Part shown: positions 30,101 through 42,600 of the stretch, one piece after another
Layout: each line of letters opens with the position of its first letter
Position numbering within the stretch: position 1 is the first letter of the stretch
NCBI GenBank assembly: GCA_030141605.1
Contig: JAQGDQ010000075.1
Location: forward strand, 368,501-432,500
DNA length: 64,000 nucleotides
Source: Tubiluchus corallicola
Taxonomy: Eukaryota > Priapulida > Priapulimorpha > Priapulimorphida > Tubiluchidae
Reading direction: 5' to 3'
Position numbers and translations under genes: made by a program
Notes under the pieces: generated by a model
The model's input: the letters and a program-made list of their open reading frames with translations, nothing else
Database searches by the model: none
Told to the model about the DNA's origin: nothing

Positions 30101-33100
30101 ACCAATTGGTTACATTTTGTGTAGCTTAATTAAGATTTAAGCTTTGCCTTTTGTAATAGCAAATATCAATCTTTTAATAGCAATTACAAAATCAGCTCTA
30201 GGTGTGTAATGAAATAAAGACATATCTTGCAGAGTTGGGAAAAGCTGTTTTAAATTTATAAATAACACATGTGACCCTTCTTTGCATTTTGTGTGTAAAT
30301 TTTTTGCATTCTTAAATAGCTTCAACATGTTAGATTTTTTACAATTGCCCTTTTTGCAGGTTGCATGGCTGGATAAAATTGATAGGAGATATGCCTGGTT
30401 GAAACGCACACTAATAGAATTTGAAGAGAAATTTGGACGAATGTTTCCAGCAAATTGGTTGGTTAGTGAGAGAATTGCTGTTGAATTCTGTGAACAAACC
30501 AGGTAACAAAGGCATTTGCACGAGGTTGCTAATAATATATTTTGCAAACTAATTAGATAAAAACTTTTTTGTCTAGATAGGTTGCTATATATTCTGGCTT
30601 TTAGAGTGCCGAAACACATAAACAGTCACTAAAGTAACTTTAGCAATTTTGACTTTGTTATTTTGAGAACAGCTATCTAATAATTTTAAATGTGCTGTTT
30701 TAGGAAGGAATTGTCTAAAATAATGGCGTCGAGAGTACACGAGATAGATGTAAAATTACTGTTGTTTGCAATTCAGCGAACAACGAACTTTGAAATGCTT
30801 CTTGGAAAGAGATTTACAGGTGCAACCTTGGTGGCTGATGGAAAGGTTTGTCGAGATTTTTTTCTGACATTTTAATATAAAATTGGCTACTTAATTTTAT
30901 GTTAGCTAAATTAAATTGTGAATTTTTTGTTAGCCAGTATCTCCGGTGGTAACTCCGGAGCCAGAAACCAACCCGTTTGCTTCTGACATGGAGCCAGAAG
31001 ATGCCCAACAAGCAAAAAAGGTAGGTTCGTGTAATTACTGTATTTTTGGTTAAAATTAGGTAATTTAATTGGTCGTTTCGTCTCAAAGATTTTTAAGTAA
31101 CTGATTTGTTAAGGTTTAAAACTTCAATTGTAGTGTCATTCCTACATTTTTTTTCTAAGGAAGCAGATGCAGTTGGAACTAGCATAGGCTCAAAACCTTC
31201 GCCTTTCCTTGGGATAATCTCACGCTGCTTTGAGCCACATCTAAACATTTATGTAGAAGCCCAAGACAGGTAGGCTAAATGTTCTACCAATATCGATTTG
31301 CAAACTACAGATTTATGGTAACAATTGGTGCTTTGCAAACTAAGTATTGTTGCTACTATTACAATGCATTTAATAGTCATGTAAGCTGCACAGTACCACT
31401 AATTTACAAAAATGATGGCAGTTCTACATTTCTGGTACCTTGTTAATTCCAGTTTAAGCTTTTCGCATGAGCTAGTATGCTGTAAATGTTATGATCTTTC
31501 AAATGGCTTTTAGTGCTTATTTTCAAACTTGCAAATCTTGTTTATTTAAATCACATTACATCAAATCTAGGTAATCCGTATTTAAAAATCAAGTTCATTT
31601 TCTAGCTATTATTCAGTAAGTACATTTCATTAAAGCTGATTGTCCCAGCAAGCTAAAACGTAAGAGTAAGAGCCTTTTTTATTTACAAAGTGCTATCTGT
31701 GTGTGTTGTTTATTTTTCAAATTCCTGGCAGAAATAATGATTTGTTTACAGAGAAAACCTGAGAACTGACAACATACAGTCTGCTTGTATTGTGATTGTA
31801 ATAGCTTAATGATGGCAATAATGATGATGACGATCACCATTGTGCAGTAACATTGTTAAACATTGTTTAGAGTTTTTCGATAGCACACGCCAATACTGAA
31901 TATATGCAGTAGTATTGAGTGTCTGGAGACAATACTGAAGATAGTGCAATGTTATTGTGTTGTAAGTGCGAAATGAAAATATTTCACAATGCTTTTGCCC
32001 ATGAGACTTACTTTTTATCAGTTGGTTTTATTTTTTGCAGAAATTTGGCAGATCTTATAAGTAGATTTGTAGAAGATTTCCGAGTACAGGGCATTCCACT
32101 GGACGTGGATGATGGAAGTGTTGTTCTCCCTAGTTGTGCAGATTTGTTTGTTTACTACAAGAAGTGTATGGTACAGTGCAGTCAATTGAGTACAGGCCTG
32201 CCAATGGTTTCTCTTTCTGCCACATTTCAGAAATACCTCAAGGAATATGCAATCAAGCTGCTTAGTCAAAATCTGCCAAAGTAAGTTGGTGACAGTTTAA
32301 CACTTCTAGACTACAGTGAGGTCTCTCAGAGCTGTTAGACCCCTGATTAACAAGTAAAATGATGCTCCAACCGAATCACATTCTGACTTTTTACGTAACA
32401 AGTAAGAACATTTATTAAACTTGCATCAATTTGTAAAAGTGTAGGGTGGTTAAAACACAGCTACATTATGGCAAAAATTTTATTAGAGATAGTGCAAGTC
32501 ACTAGGTGGTTTGATAAGAATTGAATTTTTCACTTTGGTTTTAATTTTTTCTTTCCTATTAGGCTTGCCATTAGTAGTACTAGTGGAGGTGGCATCAAAG
32601 ATCTCAAAGACATTCAGACAATGGTTTCTACCTTGCTAAAAGAAGGAGACATTCCAAAATTCACTGGCGAGGAACAGAGAAGAATCTGCGTGATTCTCAG
32701 CACAGCGGAGTATTGTTTAGAAACTACACAGCAGGCAAGCTTGTCTAAAAAGATTTTACAATTTCAAATTTCATACTAATTCAGTAAAGGAGAAGTTGAA
32801 CACTTACTTGACACCTAGAGTAATTAAATTTTTTACTGTTAATTTGGACATGTTGAATGGTGTCAGTATAATATGAGTACTGACATGATATTTACAGTCA
32901 TGATTGCTGTTTAGTTATCACAGTTAACCAAGATGGCTTTTGTTGAAATTTTCTAGTTGGAAGATAAGTTAAAAGAAAAGGTGCAGCCTGATTTGGTAAG
33001 CAAAATAAGCTTCACCCACGAGCAGGATATATTTCATACGTAAGTATATTTCTACATTATAATCGTATTTATTTCTCGTAACATGATAAAAAACAACTTA

Positions 33101-36100
33101 TTTGTGATATTTCAAATGACTAACAATAATAATCATGAGGTGGAACCAGGTTACAATAAAATGTGTGAGATTTTTGCGGTCTGTATCTTCATTATCTTCA
33201 TTACACTGTATGGCTGTGAATGTTATGCATCTGAAATTTCTTTAAATGAATTGTTTCTGGTTGTGTAAACATGTTTTCCGATTGCTTTTACATCATATTT
33301 TATGTCTTAAATGTGATACTAAATTGTATACAGCTTGTCAGAAATTGTATTTATAAGTTACTTAAACATCTGAAATTAGTTTTTTTAACATTCTCGTATA
33401 CTATGATAGTGTACCAAAACCATGTTCATAGAGTGGACTTTGCCAATCTTGATTTGCAGATTGTAGAGTACTAAGCTGTATAAAAAGAACTTGTGAGGTG
33501 TTTGAATGTCTAAATAATTGCATTTGTTTGAAACTGATTATTTGATGTAGTGAAACTGACAAGGAACATCATATTTTATTTTTCAAGTGTGATATCAAAT
33601 TGCATACAACTTCTAGTTCAAGATCTGGAGGGAGCATGTGAGCCAGCTTTAACAGCGATGAGTAAAGTATGTATTGTTTTTTGCAGTTTGCTTTATTATT
33701 GTTTACTAGCACCTAATGATGCTAAATGTATGAGAGATAATCTTCAAGATTTTGATTATGACATGATATCTTTTTAAGACAGAATGTATTGCAATGTGTT
33801 GGCATTAATAGGCTTGCACAGGCTTAATAGGCTTGCTAAGTGGTGCTTCTGCTTTTGCACTTTTCAAATGGCTCCATTTTTCAAAATCAACTTGTTAGAA
33901 CTTGAATGTAATTAGCATGATTTTAAAATAATTTTCGGTTGTGCTAAATGCTCATTAAACCTTGCAGTGGTTGTGAAATACACAAAAAGCACATACGTAA
34001 ATAGCCCATATCTGCTGTGTACTGATACAGCTGTAATGGTTTTTAAATTTTGTGTGAATTCCCAACGTGCAATTTTTTTTATGGCCTAAAATACTTTGTT
34101 TTCCTGTCTAGATCTTTCTTGTAAATTTTTCTTAAATAGTTTGTAGTCGCAATCAAGTTGCACGAGGGATATTGTAACGCTTCAAATTGTGCATTCGCCT
34201 GTTCGTAATTCCGTTATTGGCCTAGTGGACAAGTTTCAAACCAAAGTGCTTGGTCCAAAGCATTCATCTTTCTCATCACTCCTGAACAGGGATAGAATGC
34301 TGTTGATTATGGAGTCCCAAGTTCAATGATGAGTCACAGGACATGATGTCTTGAAGAAAACTTGTGAAAGCGTTTTAAGCCAGAATAATTGAACTTAAAT
34401 TTTCATCTTTCACATGTAAGTCACCTATCAACTATCAGTTTTGGGATCACAAGACCAAAATATAAAAGCTTGTTTACACATTTCATTGCCACACTACCCA
34501 ATATTTGAAAAACATTTGTGACTCAAATCTATAACCCTTTGTCACAAGGAGGTGTTTTGCTTTGCAGTGTCTTGTATTTGTTTTGCAAAATATAATATGA
34601 AACACGACGTTTTTCTTACTTCTAGATAAACTGGTTAAATGTAGATACAGTTGGTGATCAAAGTGGTTATGTGACTGCGGTAACTGGCCATGTGAACAAG
34701 AATCTTCCTCTCATTCGTGATAATCTTGCTGCTTCAAGAAAATATTTTACTCAATTCTGTGTGAAGTTTGTAAAGTGAGTCAACATGTGGTTTTGTTCGT
34801 GAATAAAATAACACATTACTGAGAGGCTGACTATCAGCTGAATAATATGGTTTTAGGATTAGTTAAGAGGAAATAATGTGCCTACATGTACATAACTAGC
34901 AGTACCATAGCTTTACAATTTTGTGTTGTTATTGTTGTTACCTCATTTCAGAATAATGAGGTACTGCAATGGAAAGATTTTGTTTGCCATATGAAAATCT
35001 TCTCTAGATTTCATCACCACTTATGTAATTTGATAGTGTCCAGAAAAACCATATCTTCTTGGCAGTTCGTCTTGGCATAATGTTATATAATTCAGTTTGC
35101 ATGTGTGCTGTAGTGCATCTCATTGCTTGCTAAAGCAATTTAGCATGAACTTCAGTTATCAGCTGGCTGCACAGATTAGTAGTACAGAAGCTGGTCTGTG
35201 AATCTAAGAAAAGCTAATCACTGTTATTAACAAAATGGTTTATATGTATTTGAGAGCATCAGCCAGCCGACCATTCCTATATGGAAACAATTCTATGTCA
35301 TATTAGCTGCAATACAAAATATAATAACAAATGAAATGAAATGAGTTGGAAGCTTGTAGGCTTTCATATGTGTACGACTGTACATGGTGATACTTAATGA
35401 ATGGCATTGACTATCAGTAACTTTTGATTTATTTTAGTTCATTTATCCCAAAGTTCATCAATCAGATCTACAAGTGCAAGCCAATAAGCACAGTTGGAGC
35501 CGAGCAGTTACTCTTGGATACGCATTCTTTAAAAACGCTTTTGCTTGATTTGCCATCACTTGGGTCACAAGTTCCACGCAAGGCTCCGGCCAGGTAAGTT
35601 CGTTGAAGAATACGATTTTTGTTTTAGTAATTAGCTACCTTTTTTGTGCAAAAACTGGCTTAGTGGACAAATTTCGTTTATGCTTTTTTATTTAATTGAT
35701 TTATGTTCAAAGACTTAGAATATTTTAATGTATCTTTGTGCCATTCTAAGGTCAGTAAAACTTTCACACAATCGAAAATTTTTGCAACTTGCAAATAGTG
35801 AAAGCAGGTTTTTTGTTAAGTTGAATAAATTTTCGCAATTCGAAAAATCTTTATATTGAAACCTGGTAGGTTTTATTTTTTGCAGTTATACTAAAATAGT
35901 TGTGAAAGGGATGACGAAAGCGGAGATGATCCTAAAAGTTGTGATGTCCCCTCACGATCCTGCACGAGGATTTGTCGACAATTATATTAAACTTCTGCCA
36001 GAAAATGACGTCACAGAGTTTCAGAAAGTTCTAGATATGAAAGTACGTAGTTTCGTGTCCTACTTTCAATATGGTTTTGTTGTGTAGCCTGTTCATGTGA

Positions 36101-36582
36101 ACAACAGTACTGTTAATTCAAAATTCGAAATTTGTTGCTTAGTCTGTTGATTTTTTTGAACTTATTGGTACATGTGATGTTACACAGTACAATCTACCTA
36201 AGGTTTTCAGTGGCTCTTTAAGTAGGTTTTAACAGGTGACTCCCTTATGAGTTATGATCACTCACAGCTTTCTATGTTATTTTTATAAATAACTAATTTA
36301 ATTTATTTCAATTTTAATAAATAATACTTGGTTTGATTTAACCATTGCTTTTGTGAACTGATATTGTAATTAATGTGTACAGCAGTGAGCATTTATTTTT
36401 TGCAGGGCCTGAAACGAAGTGAACAAAATCTGATGCTTGAAACTTTCCGTGCTCAGTTGCCTCAGAGACAGCCGACTGCAGATGGAGCACAAATTGTAAA
36501 TAGTGGTGCCACGCCTTCAACTCCCGAAGCAGAGTCGAGTCGAATAAAGAAACTGGAGAAATTGATTAAGAAACGACTCTAA
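21182..36582 (+). CDS. VPS53, GARP/EARP tethering complex subunit (841 aa, 20 exons)
   Basis: Subunit of the GARP/EARP complexes, which tether endosome-derived vesicles at the trans-Golgi network and recycling endosomes. Exons: 21182-21271, 22433-22563, 23620-23773, 24833-24948, 27478-27597, 28238-28316, 28512-28579, 28996-29068, 30360-30502, 30704-30845, 30934-31020, 31160-31269, 32041-32280, 32563-32734, 32957-33039, 33588-33666, 34626-34774, 35438-35593, 35886-36042, 36406-36582. All phases close. The product is close to full family length (about 830 aa in mammals). It shows the family signatures [29 protein letters not shown] and [17 protein letters not shown] in the coiled-coil N-terminal domain, then [20 protein letters not shown], and the ending [15 protein letters not shown]. 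Start ATG has A at -3 and G at +4. Exon 14 uses a GC donor. No canonical AATAAA follows the stop closely; AATATA near 36768 is a weak candidate. Confidence 0.97.
21846..22045 (-). mobile_element. LINE reverse-transcriptase C-terminal fragment in VPS53 intron 1
   Basis: The minus-strand frame includes [20 protein letters not shown] followed by a basic KKAK stretch. This matches the segment after the palm domain in many non-LTR retrotransposon proteins (usually KDLGVxxxxxLxFxxH). It is a short fragment of a different copy, probably a different family from the 17-kb relic, and has no intact domain. Confidence 0.6.
23980..24618. mobile_element. Possible TIR element with TAGGGATG ends
   Basis: The segment opens with TAGGGATGTACTGG and closes with GATCCGTTGCATCCCTA, so the terminal 8-9 bases are inverted repeats. 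The right arm (CGGACCCGTATTGGATCTGG) resembles the ends of some animal hAT-type MITEs. The 8-bp flanks do not match, so target-site duplication is not shown. It sits in VPS53 intron 3. Confidence 0.3.
26018..27429. mobile_element. piggyBac-like element in VPS53 intron 4
   Basis: The 1412-bp segment is flanked by TTAA on both sides (26014-26017 and 27430-27433). It begins CCACTTCACTGCC and ends with the exact reverse complement GGCAGTGAAGTGG. TTAA duplication plus a 13-bp perfect TIR is the piggyBac hallmark. A subterminal CTGTATGACGAGA repeat occurs near 26030 and 26080. I found no transposase frame, so it appears non-autonomous. Internal GAT/GGT triplet stretches (26885-26945, 27200-27300) may be later expansions. 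Its right end is only about 48 nt from exon 5. Confidence 0.7.
29131..29987. mobile_element. Degenerate TIR element in VPS53 intron 8
   Basis: Left end GCAGTAGGCACCGTTTATTA (continuing GAC) and the reverse complement of the right end, GCAATAGACGGCGTTTAATA (continuing GAC), agree at 18 of 23 positions. Subterminal GACTCA(G) motifs recur near both ends (29170, 29185, 29247, 29922). No transposase frame or clear target duplication is visible. It is likely an old MITE or deletion derivative of an unnamed DNA transposon. Confidence 0.5.
33290..33340 (+). pseudogene. Decayed duplicate of VPS53 exon 16
   Basis: The 49 nt from 33290 match 33566-33614 at 40 positions without gaps; the first 14 are identical. 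The match spans the end of intron 15 and the start of exon 16. The copy would read VILNCIQL where the real exon reads VISNCIQL. Its acceptor AAG is mutated to AAA, so it cannot be spliced as the original is. It lies 276 bp upstream of the functional exon and is probably a relic of a tandem exon duplication. Confidence 0.6.
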
Positions 36583-39480
36583 TTGTTACTGAAGCGGACT
36601 AACTCATTCATTTTCAAATATTTCAATTGCTTTAGCTTTTAACACAGAAGGAAAATGTATTTACAAGTTGTTGTTATTGAGTTTTGATCATGTACAGTAT
36701 TATTATTATACTGAGTTATCAGTTGTTGTGTTATTTTCACGCACATGTGAATTTTTTTTTAAATATAAACCTATGTGGATACTCATTACTTGCGTTCAAC
36801 ATTTAAGCATTCTAATTTAATTCTGATTGAAATGCTTGGCATGAAGGTAAATTCATAAAGTTCTCATTTCACTCTTCAGAGTGTACAGAGCTCTGTATTT
36901 CTGTAGCTGCGTATGTGATAGGTACTAAGCCACTTACCATACTCTGAACTGAGAAAGATGTTAAGTTTGTTGTGTGTTAAATTAACACGTCTCCATAATG
37001 TAGAATGTGGCATGTCTCTATGAGCTGTCAATTTAAGTGTTTTCTTTATGTCTGTGCACTATTATGCATATTATAGTAAATTTTCATCAGAGTCTTAAAA
37101 TAATGAACAATTATTTAATGTGGTAATGAAACTAGGTTTGCAGTACAACAAGCTAACGAGCTACAAAAAAATTTATCAAGCATTCACAGGCTTCTATAGG
37201 TAATAACATAATTTTATAATCGTTGTAGATGGCAACACTGGTAAATAGTAAACACTTTTCTGTGGCAAGTTTTGTAAAGAATTGGCGTAAAACATGATAT
37301 CATCAGTTGAGAAGAAAGGAAACTAGTGTACGTCACTGTTTCTGCTTTTTTGATTATTTATAAGATTGGCAGAGAACATGGTTTAACTTGCGTAGCGTAA
37401 CTCGCATGGGGGGAACAGATAAGGCTAGTTTATTTCTTGAGTGGTGAAAAATGACTACGAAAGACTATTGAAGAAAGCATATTTTTTATTAAGCTATTCT
37501 GTACTTATAAAAATATGAAAGCCATTATAATAACTGCATTTTACTTTAGAATAGTTCATTTAAAAAGAAAGATAAATGAAGACTCAGATGCTTGCAAATC
37601 TATTTTCACTTGGTCACTAAAGCATTCTACTTACTCGTTTTTCGATGATAAACTGTTTCAGATTAAGACAAAATTATTCTTCGTATCGTGTTACTTTGCA
37701 CGATGATCAATAATGAAGGAACCACGTTGCTCGTGCAGGCAATTTGCTACGGCAACTACAAACCCAGAAATGCACTCTTGTAGGTTGGGTTATGTAGAGA
37801 CGATGAAGGGGCACGCAAGCCTATACAGACCAGGGGCTAATAGATTTTTTATATCGAGCAGCTCCAGCTTTTTCCTCCAAGTCTGACATATGGTTTATGA
37901 ATTACACTTCTGAGAATGACTGAGATACGTTTTAATAATGAATGTAATCAGGGTCGGATTTACAGGTGGCAAGAAGGGTCTCAAACCTAAGCTAAAGACT
38001 TTCTTTATAAAAAAAAGTAATTATAAAATAGCCTTTGCTAAGCTAAGCTCCTGTCTCACTCCATCTCAACAAGGATTTTACTACACCATAAAAAGCTTGC
38101 TGATACCATTCCATTGTTTATGTAGTCTTTAGATGGCTTAGAATATAGTTGAGCATGATGGTCACTAGTTGTTTGGGACAAAGGCTATTCAGCAAATTGG
38201 CACTGATAAAGAATTATTTGACAACCACGATGGCCTATGAAAGACTGTCCCATGCCGACTGAAGGCCCTCCAAAAGACTTTTGAAGAGGCCTTATGTTTA
38301 TTGAATGTCGACAGCAGTTTCCTCAAGACGATACAGATTGACGGGTTAGTTATTTTGCAGATACTACTGTTATTATTACGTATTATAAATCTTTCATTCA
38401 GATAATAAGCAAATTACATTTACATAAATACAAATAGTGATCAAAATAAAAAATTCGTTAAACACAGTTACCCTCTGCTTGCAGGGTTTGGCTAACCTTA
38501 ATTAAATAAGTAAGTTAATCATCGGTATATCAAATGTGGATAATTTATCTAGCTTCAAAACACCGAAAATTATATTTTTATTTCTTTTGCAGATGCTAAG
38601 TGTTGAAAGAAGGAATAATTCAGATATTGTTAGTTTGCAGTAGTGTAATGTGATATGTGCCAGTTACAATTACCTATTTACAGTAATAACAGTATCTCAA
38701 AAACACTTGGTTACTTATTTTTTTAAATAAATCTTGAAATATTGTGATTAGACTTATACAGTTAAAGGACAATATTTGCAATATGCTGTACCAGGAACCA
38801 GTTTTTGACTTGGACCCAGGTCTAGAATGGTGTTATGCATTTTTGTTGAGCGAAATTCATTTTAAACTTTTATTGCTGAATGCTGATCGTGAATAGAAAC
38901 AGGGAAACTAAGCTTACTATTTTTGGCTCGGCTGTTATTTTAGTGTGAATACAATCTTATACAGCAGTATAAAAAAAGTTAGCAGTCATGGGTATAATTT
39001 AAAGAAATAAGGGCGCCACTATACTTCATAAATTATCTGCAGTGCTCACCAGTAATTTATTTACTAGTTATTTATTTACTTTAATATATTACAAATGAAA
39101 ATTGTAACCAAAGTTATAAATTCTTCCAGTCAATAAAATTAAGAAAAATAAAATCAGAAGTTTTCATTGGCAGTTACCTATTTTTTCGAAAAAATGCGAT
39201 TTATCATTTGGTATAGTTCATTTTTTAGTCCCCATGTTTATTTCATGTTTATGATGAAGTGGCCACCGAACATGAAGCGCCCCGGGGACACAAGGTCTAA
39301 ATCCTGCCCTGCATGTAGTCAGATAATTATGTGCAGAATATCACTTGAATGCAATCCTACGTACAGAAAAATACGCAATTAATACTAACTTATATAAAGT
39401 TGCCGTTTGGTTCTTGTAAAATTCTAAAACTTAATACAGGACAGTTGCACTTCAGGTTTATAATGATCGCACCCCTCGTT
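36583..39480. other. VPS53 3' UTR and spacer
   Basis: Begins with the VPS53 3' untranslated region, whose end I cannot fix. The rest, to the zinc-finger gene promoter, shows no conserved coding region. Short open frames at 37515, 37938 and 39167 lack family resemblance. Confidence 0.5.
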
Positions 39481-39513
39481 GCCTCTATTTGGTACAGTCG
39501 ACGTACAGCACGA

Positions 39514-39578
39514 TGACGTCAGCCGCAGCGTTCATTGTAGACGCCATATTCCATTAAAACTGAGATCGTCGGGCGGGG
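39514..39578 (+). promoter_or_regulatory. Promoter-like CRE and GC-box cluster of the zinc-finger gene
   Basis: A perfect palindromic CRE (TGACGTCA, 39514-39521; ATF/CREB site), a GCCATATT motif near 39543, and a GC box (GGGCGGGG, 39571-39578) lie 60-125 nt upstream of the start codon at 39639. The cluster is GC-richer than its surroundings. This is a typical TATA-less promoter arrangement. Binding is inferred from the motifs only. Confidence 0.5.
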
Positions 39579-39638
39579 TTAGCAATCGAGGGTCCCTGTT
39601 ATTTTAAGTTGATTTTTTTAGTAAATATTTCGTTATTG

Positions 39639-42600
39639 ATGGACTCGAATGCAAATGAACAAGCCAAGACGGCAGAGGATACGTTAGAGGGCTTCAAACA
39701 GCAGGTATTTGTCACGATGTCTGGTTACGAACCGTTTATATTGTTGATATTTTATCGTGTCATGTCGCCTGTCACATTTATGTTGTGTTGAGATCCCCAA
39801 TATCAACAACAAGGCATGGTTGCACATTTGGCGAAAATAAGTTTGTAGAACTTACTACAGCAAAAAGATTAAAGAAATGTTAATTATCTGATTAATAGAA
39901 TAAAGTATAACTAGTTTTTCAAATGCCCGAAGTACTAGTTTTGGCTTTACTATTACAAAAACTGATGGCCTCTGAAGCTGTTATAGCTCACTCAATGTGT
40001 TTAGGTTATTATTTTACTGTAATTATACCATCCATCAATCTTATTGGTATACTGTAGGTAAACGATGTTTTGCTAAGTGCATTTACGAAGTTTGCAAGTA
40101 CGGTGGATCAGACAACTGCACTGGCATATTTGAATGACACGCTAAGAACGATTCAGTCATCATTGGAATCACCAAATCCAAATCGACAACCTGGTAAGAT
40201 CACTGCAGGTATACGTTCGATTATGCATAAAATTCAACAATGACTCCTAGCTTAGTAATTCAATATTGCTGTATAGAAATAATTTTTAATATTAGGTCGA
40301 TATACTACAAATAATAATAAATAATAGAATTGAAATGTAACACACTAAAAGCTAGCTGCTTAATAATGGGTTAAAAAAATGGTAAACTTTATCCTTCCAC
40401 TAAAAACAGGATTTAAATTTTGACAAATGTACTTTGTTACAACTGTAAATAATCTGAAATGGATAGCTAAAAGTGGGTCTTTCACGTGTCTTAAATGTAA
40501 CGCAATTTTTATGCTTTCAATTCATTGTCTTATTTATTGCAGGTCCATTTGGTATTTGTCCAGAAAGAGATGAGGCAGCAAGCATCTCAAATGCTGATAA
40601 CAAAGATGAACAAAATGGCATGCCACTTAACAAGTCATCTGAAGGTAGTGCTTCAGTTTTGCAGTGTGCTATGCATATTCAGACACCTAGCAGTTGCAAG
40701 ATCAAGCCTGCGTCTATACCTCCAAGTAACCTCCCTGGGACAGACAGAGTCAATCTTGAGAGCGAAGCTGTTCAAGCATTAACTGAACTGAGGCAATCTA
40801 GGAAAAATGTTAGAGGAAGGCAAGCTGCTGCTAGGGCTGCCATTGCCATGCAGGCGAACTGCAGCAATGGGGATGATACCGAAGGCAGTAGAGAGGAGGA
40901 ATCTTCACCTTTATTCACTGTTACTCCATCGAGAAAAAGAGGCAGGCTGATGGGTTCCGGCAAAAAGAGCAGGCACCAAAATACAAGTTCTTCTAGTCAA
41001 TGTTGTGAGGCATACGTTGATGAATATTTGATGAAAGAACGAGTAGGATCTACAGCGCCCAAGTTTCAGAAGGCAGTAGCAGAGCATGAGGAAAATCTCT
41101 TACATGAAAAACAGCTGCCTATTGTTTTGCCACCTAAGAAAAATCGCCGTGGCCGACGAAAAGGATTCCGTCTTCCAAAATGTACAACCCCCATGGTATG
41201 TCCCGAATGCAAAGACGAGTTTTTCCATAAGAAGTCTTTGACAGCACATATTAGGAAACATGGCTTCTTCCCTTGTTCGTGTATGTCCTGCAAACTTGAA
41301 TTTTATAACTTTGCTGATTTCCACAGACATGCTTGTAAGACAGTTAAAAGTGGACCTTTCACATGCCTTAAATGTAACACAGTTTTTATGCACTCGCAGC
41401 ATTATGACAAACATTTGGCTGGGCATAGCAAAAATGACTGCAAAATCTGTGGCAAATTGTTCACAAAAAGAAAAGAACTTTGCAAGCACATGAGAAATGT
41501 TCACAGTGTAGCTGAACCCGAGAAACTGTACACGTGCAAGTACTGTGATCGTTCGTTTATGAAACGACCTTCACTGTATGCCCATTTAAGGGAGCATGCA
41601 GAAGATGGCCATGTTTGTCAGAAATGTGGGGAAATTTGCGATAAAAAGGAAACGCTTGAGAGCCATCTTCAGAAACACATCGAAGAGGCTCCTTATAGCT
41701 GCTCGAAGTGTAACGAGACTTTCATGCGTCGACAACAGTATGATCAGCACATCGCTGGGCATCGGAAATATGACTGTCCAGTAAAGCCTTGCACAGAAAA
41801 CTTTTCTACTAAGAAAGGATTACAGAAGCACCTTTGTCACCAGCATGGGATAAACAAATCAGAGGAGAAAAAGCACAGGTGTGAAATATGCACAAAAGCA
41901 TTCCAGCGTCCGACACTCTTGAATATTCACCTGAGGTTGCATACAGGAGAAAAGCCAATACAGTGTACAATGTGTGATAAGAGTTTCAGGTCTTACAAGG
42001 CATTGGAGAAGCATGTGCTGACCATGGCCCATCTGAAGCAGACTGGGCAATCGGACGACTGCATTGTTGATGCAGAACGGCCATTTCTGTGTGCCACTTG
42101 TGGGGCATCTTTTCATCACAAGCAGGGCCTCGTGCGACACATGAAGGGACATAGCGAAGAACGGCCATTTGAATGTCCGTTTTGTGAATACAAATGTAAA
42201 TGCAGCACAAATTTGAAAAGGCACATAGAGCTGCATACCGATAAGCGACGTTTTGTGTGTGAACTTTGCGGCTCTGCTTTTCATGCGCATGCAACGCTGA
42301 AGGAACACCATGCCTATGTTCATTCAGATGATAGAAAATTTCCTTGTCCAAAGTGTGACAAAAACTTCAAAGGCCGCAGTGGCCTGCAACGACACATGCG
42401 AATACACAGTGATGAAAGGCCATATATTTGCCATTGTGGACAGTCGTATAAGCGCATGTCACATTTGAAACGCCACATGCAAGCACTTCATGGTCACCAG
42501 TTTCCGAGATCACGCACACGAAAATCAAAAGACGAAGTTGATCAAATATCAAATGAAGTACGTGATGTTAGGGCTAATACAAGTATAGATGATATCAAAG

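Noticed and set aside
32303-32345. CAGTGAGGTCTCTCAGAGCTG, reminiscent of a Tigger-type end, in VPS53 intron 13
   Set aside because: No inverted partner in the intron.
37938-38340. Open frame and short runs that might be a transposon protein relic
   Set aside because: No recognisable motif in any frame.
41859-42351. Long minus-strand open frames across the zinc-finger exon
   Set aside because: They are antisense shadows of the C2H2 array, whose repeated codons suppress stops.
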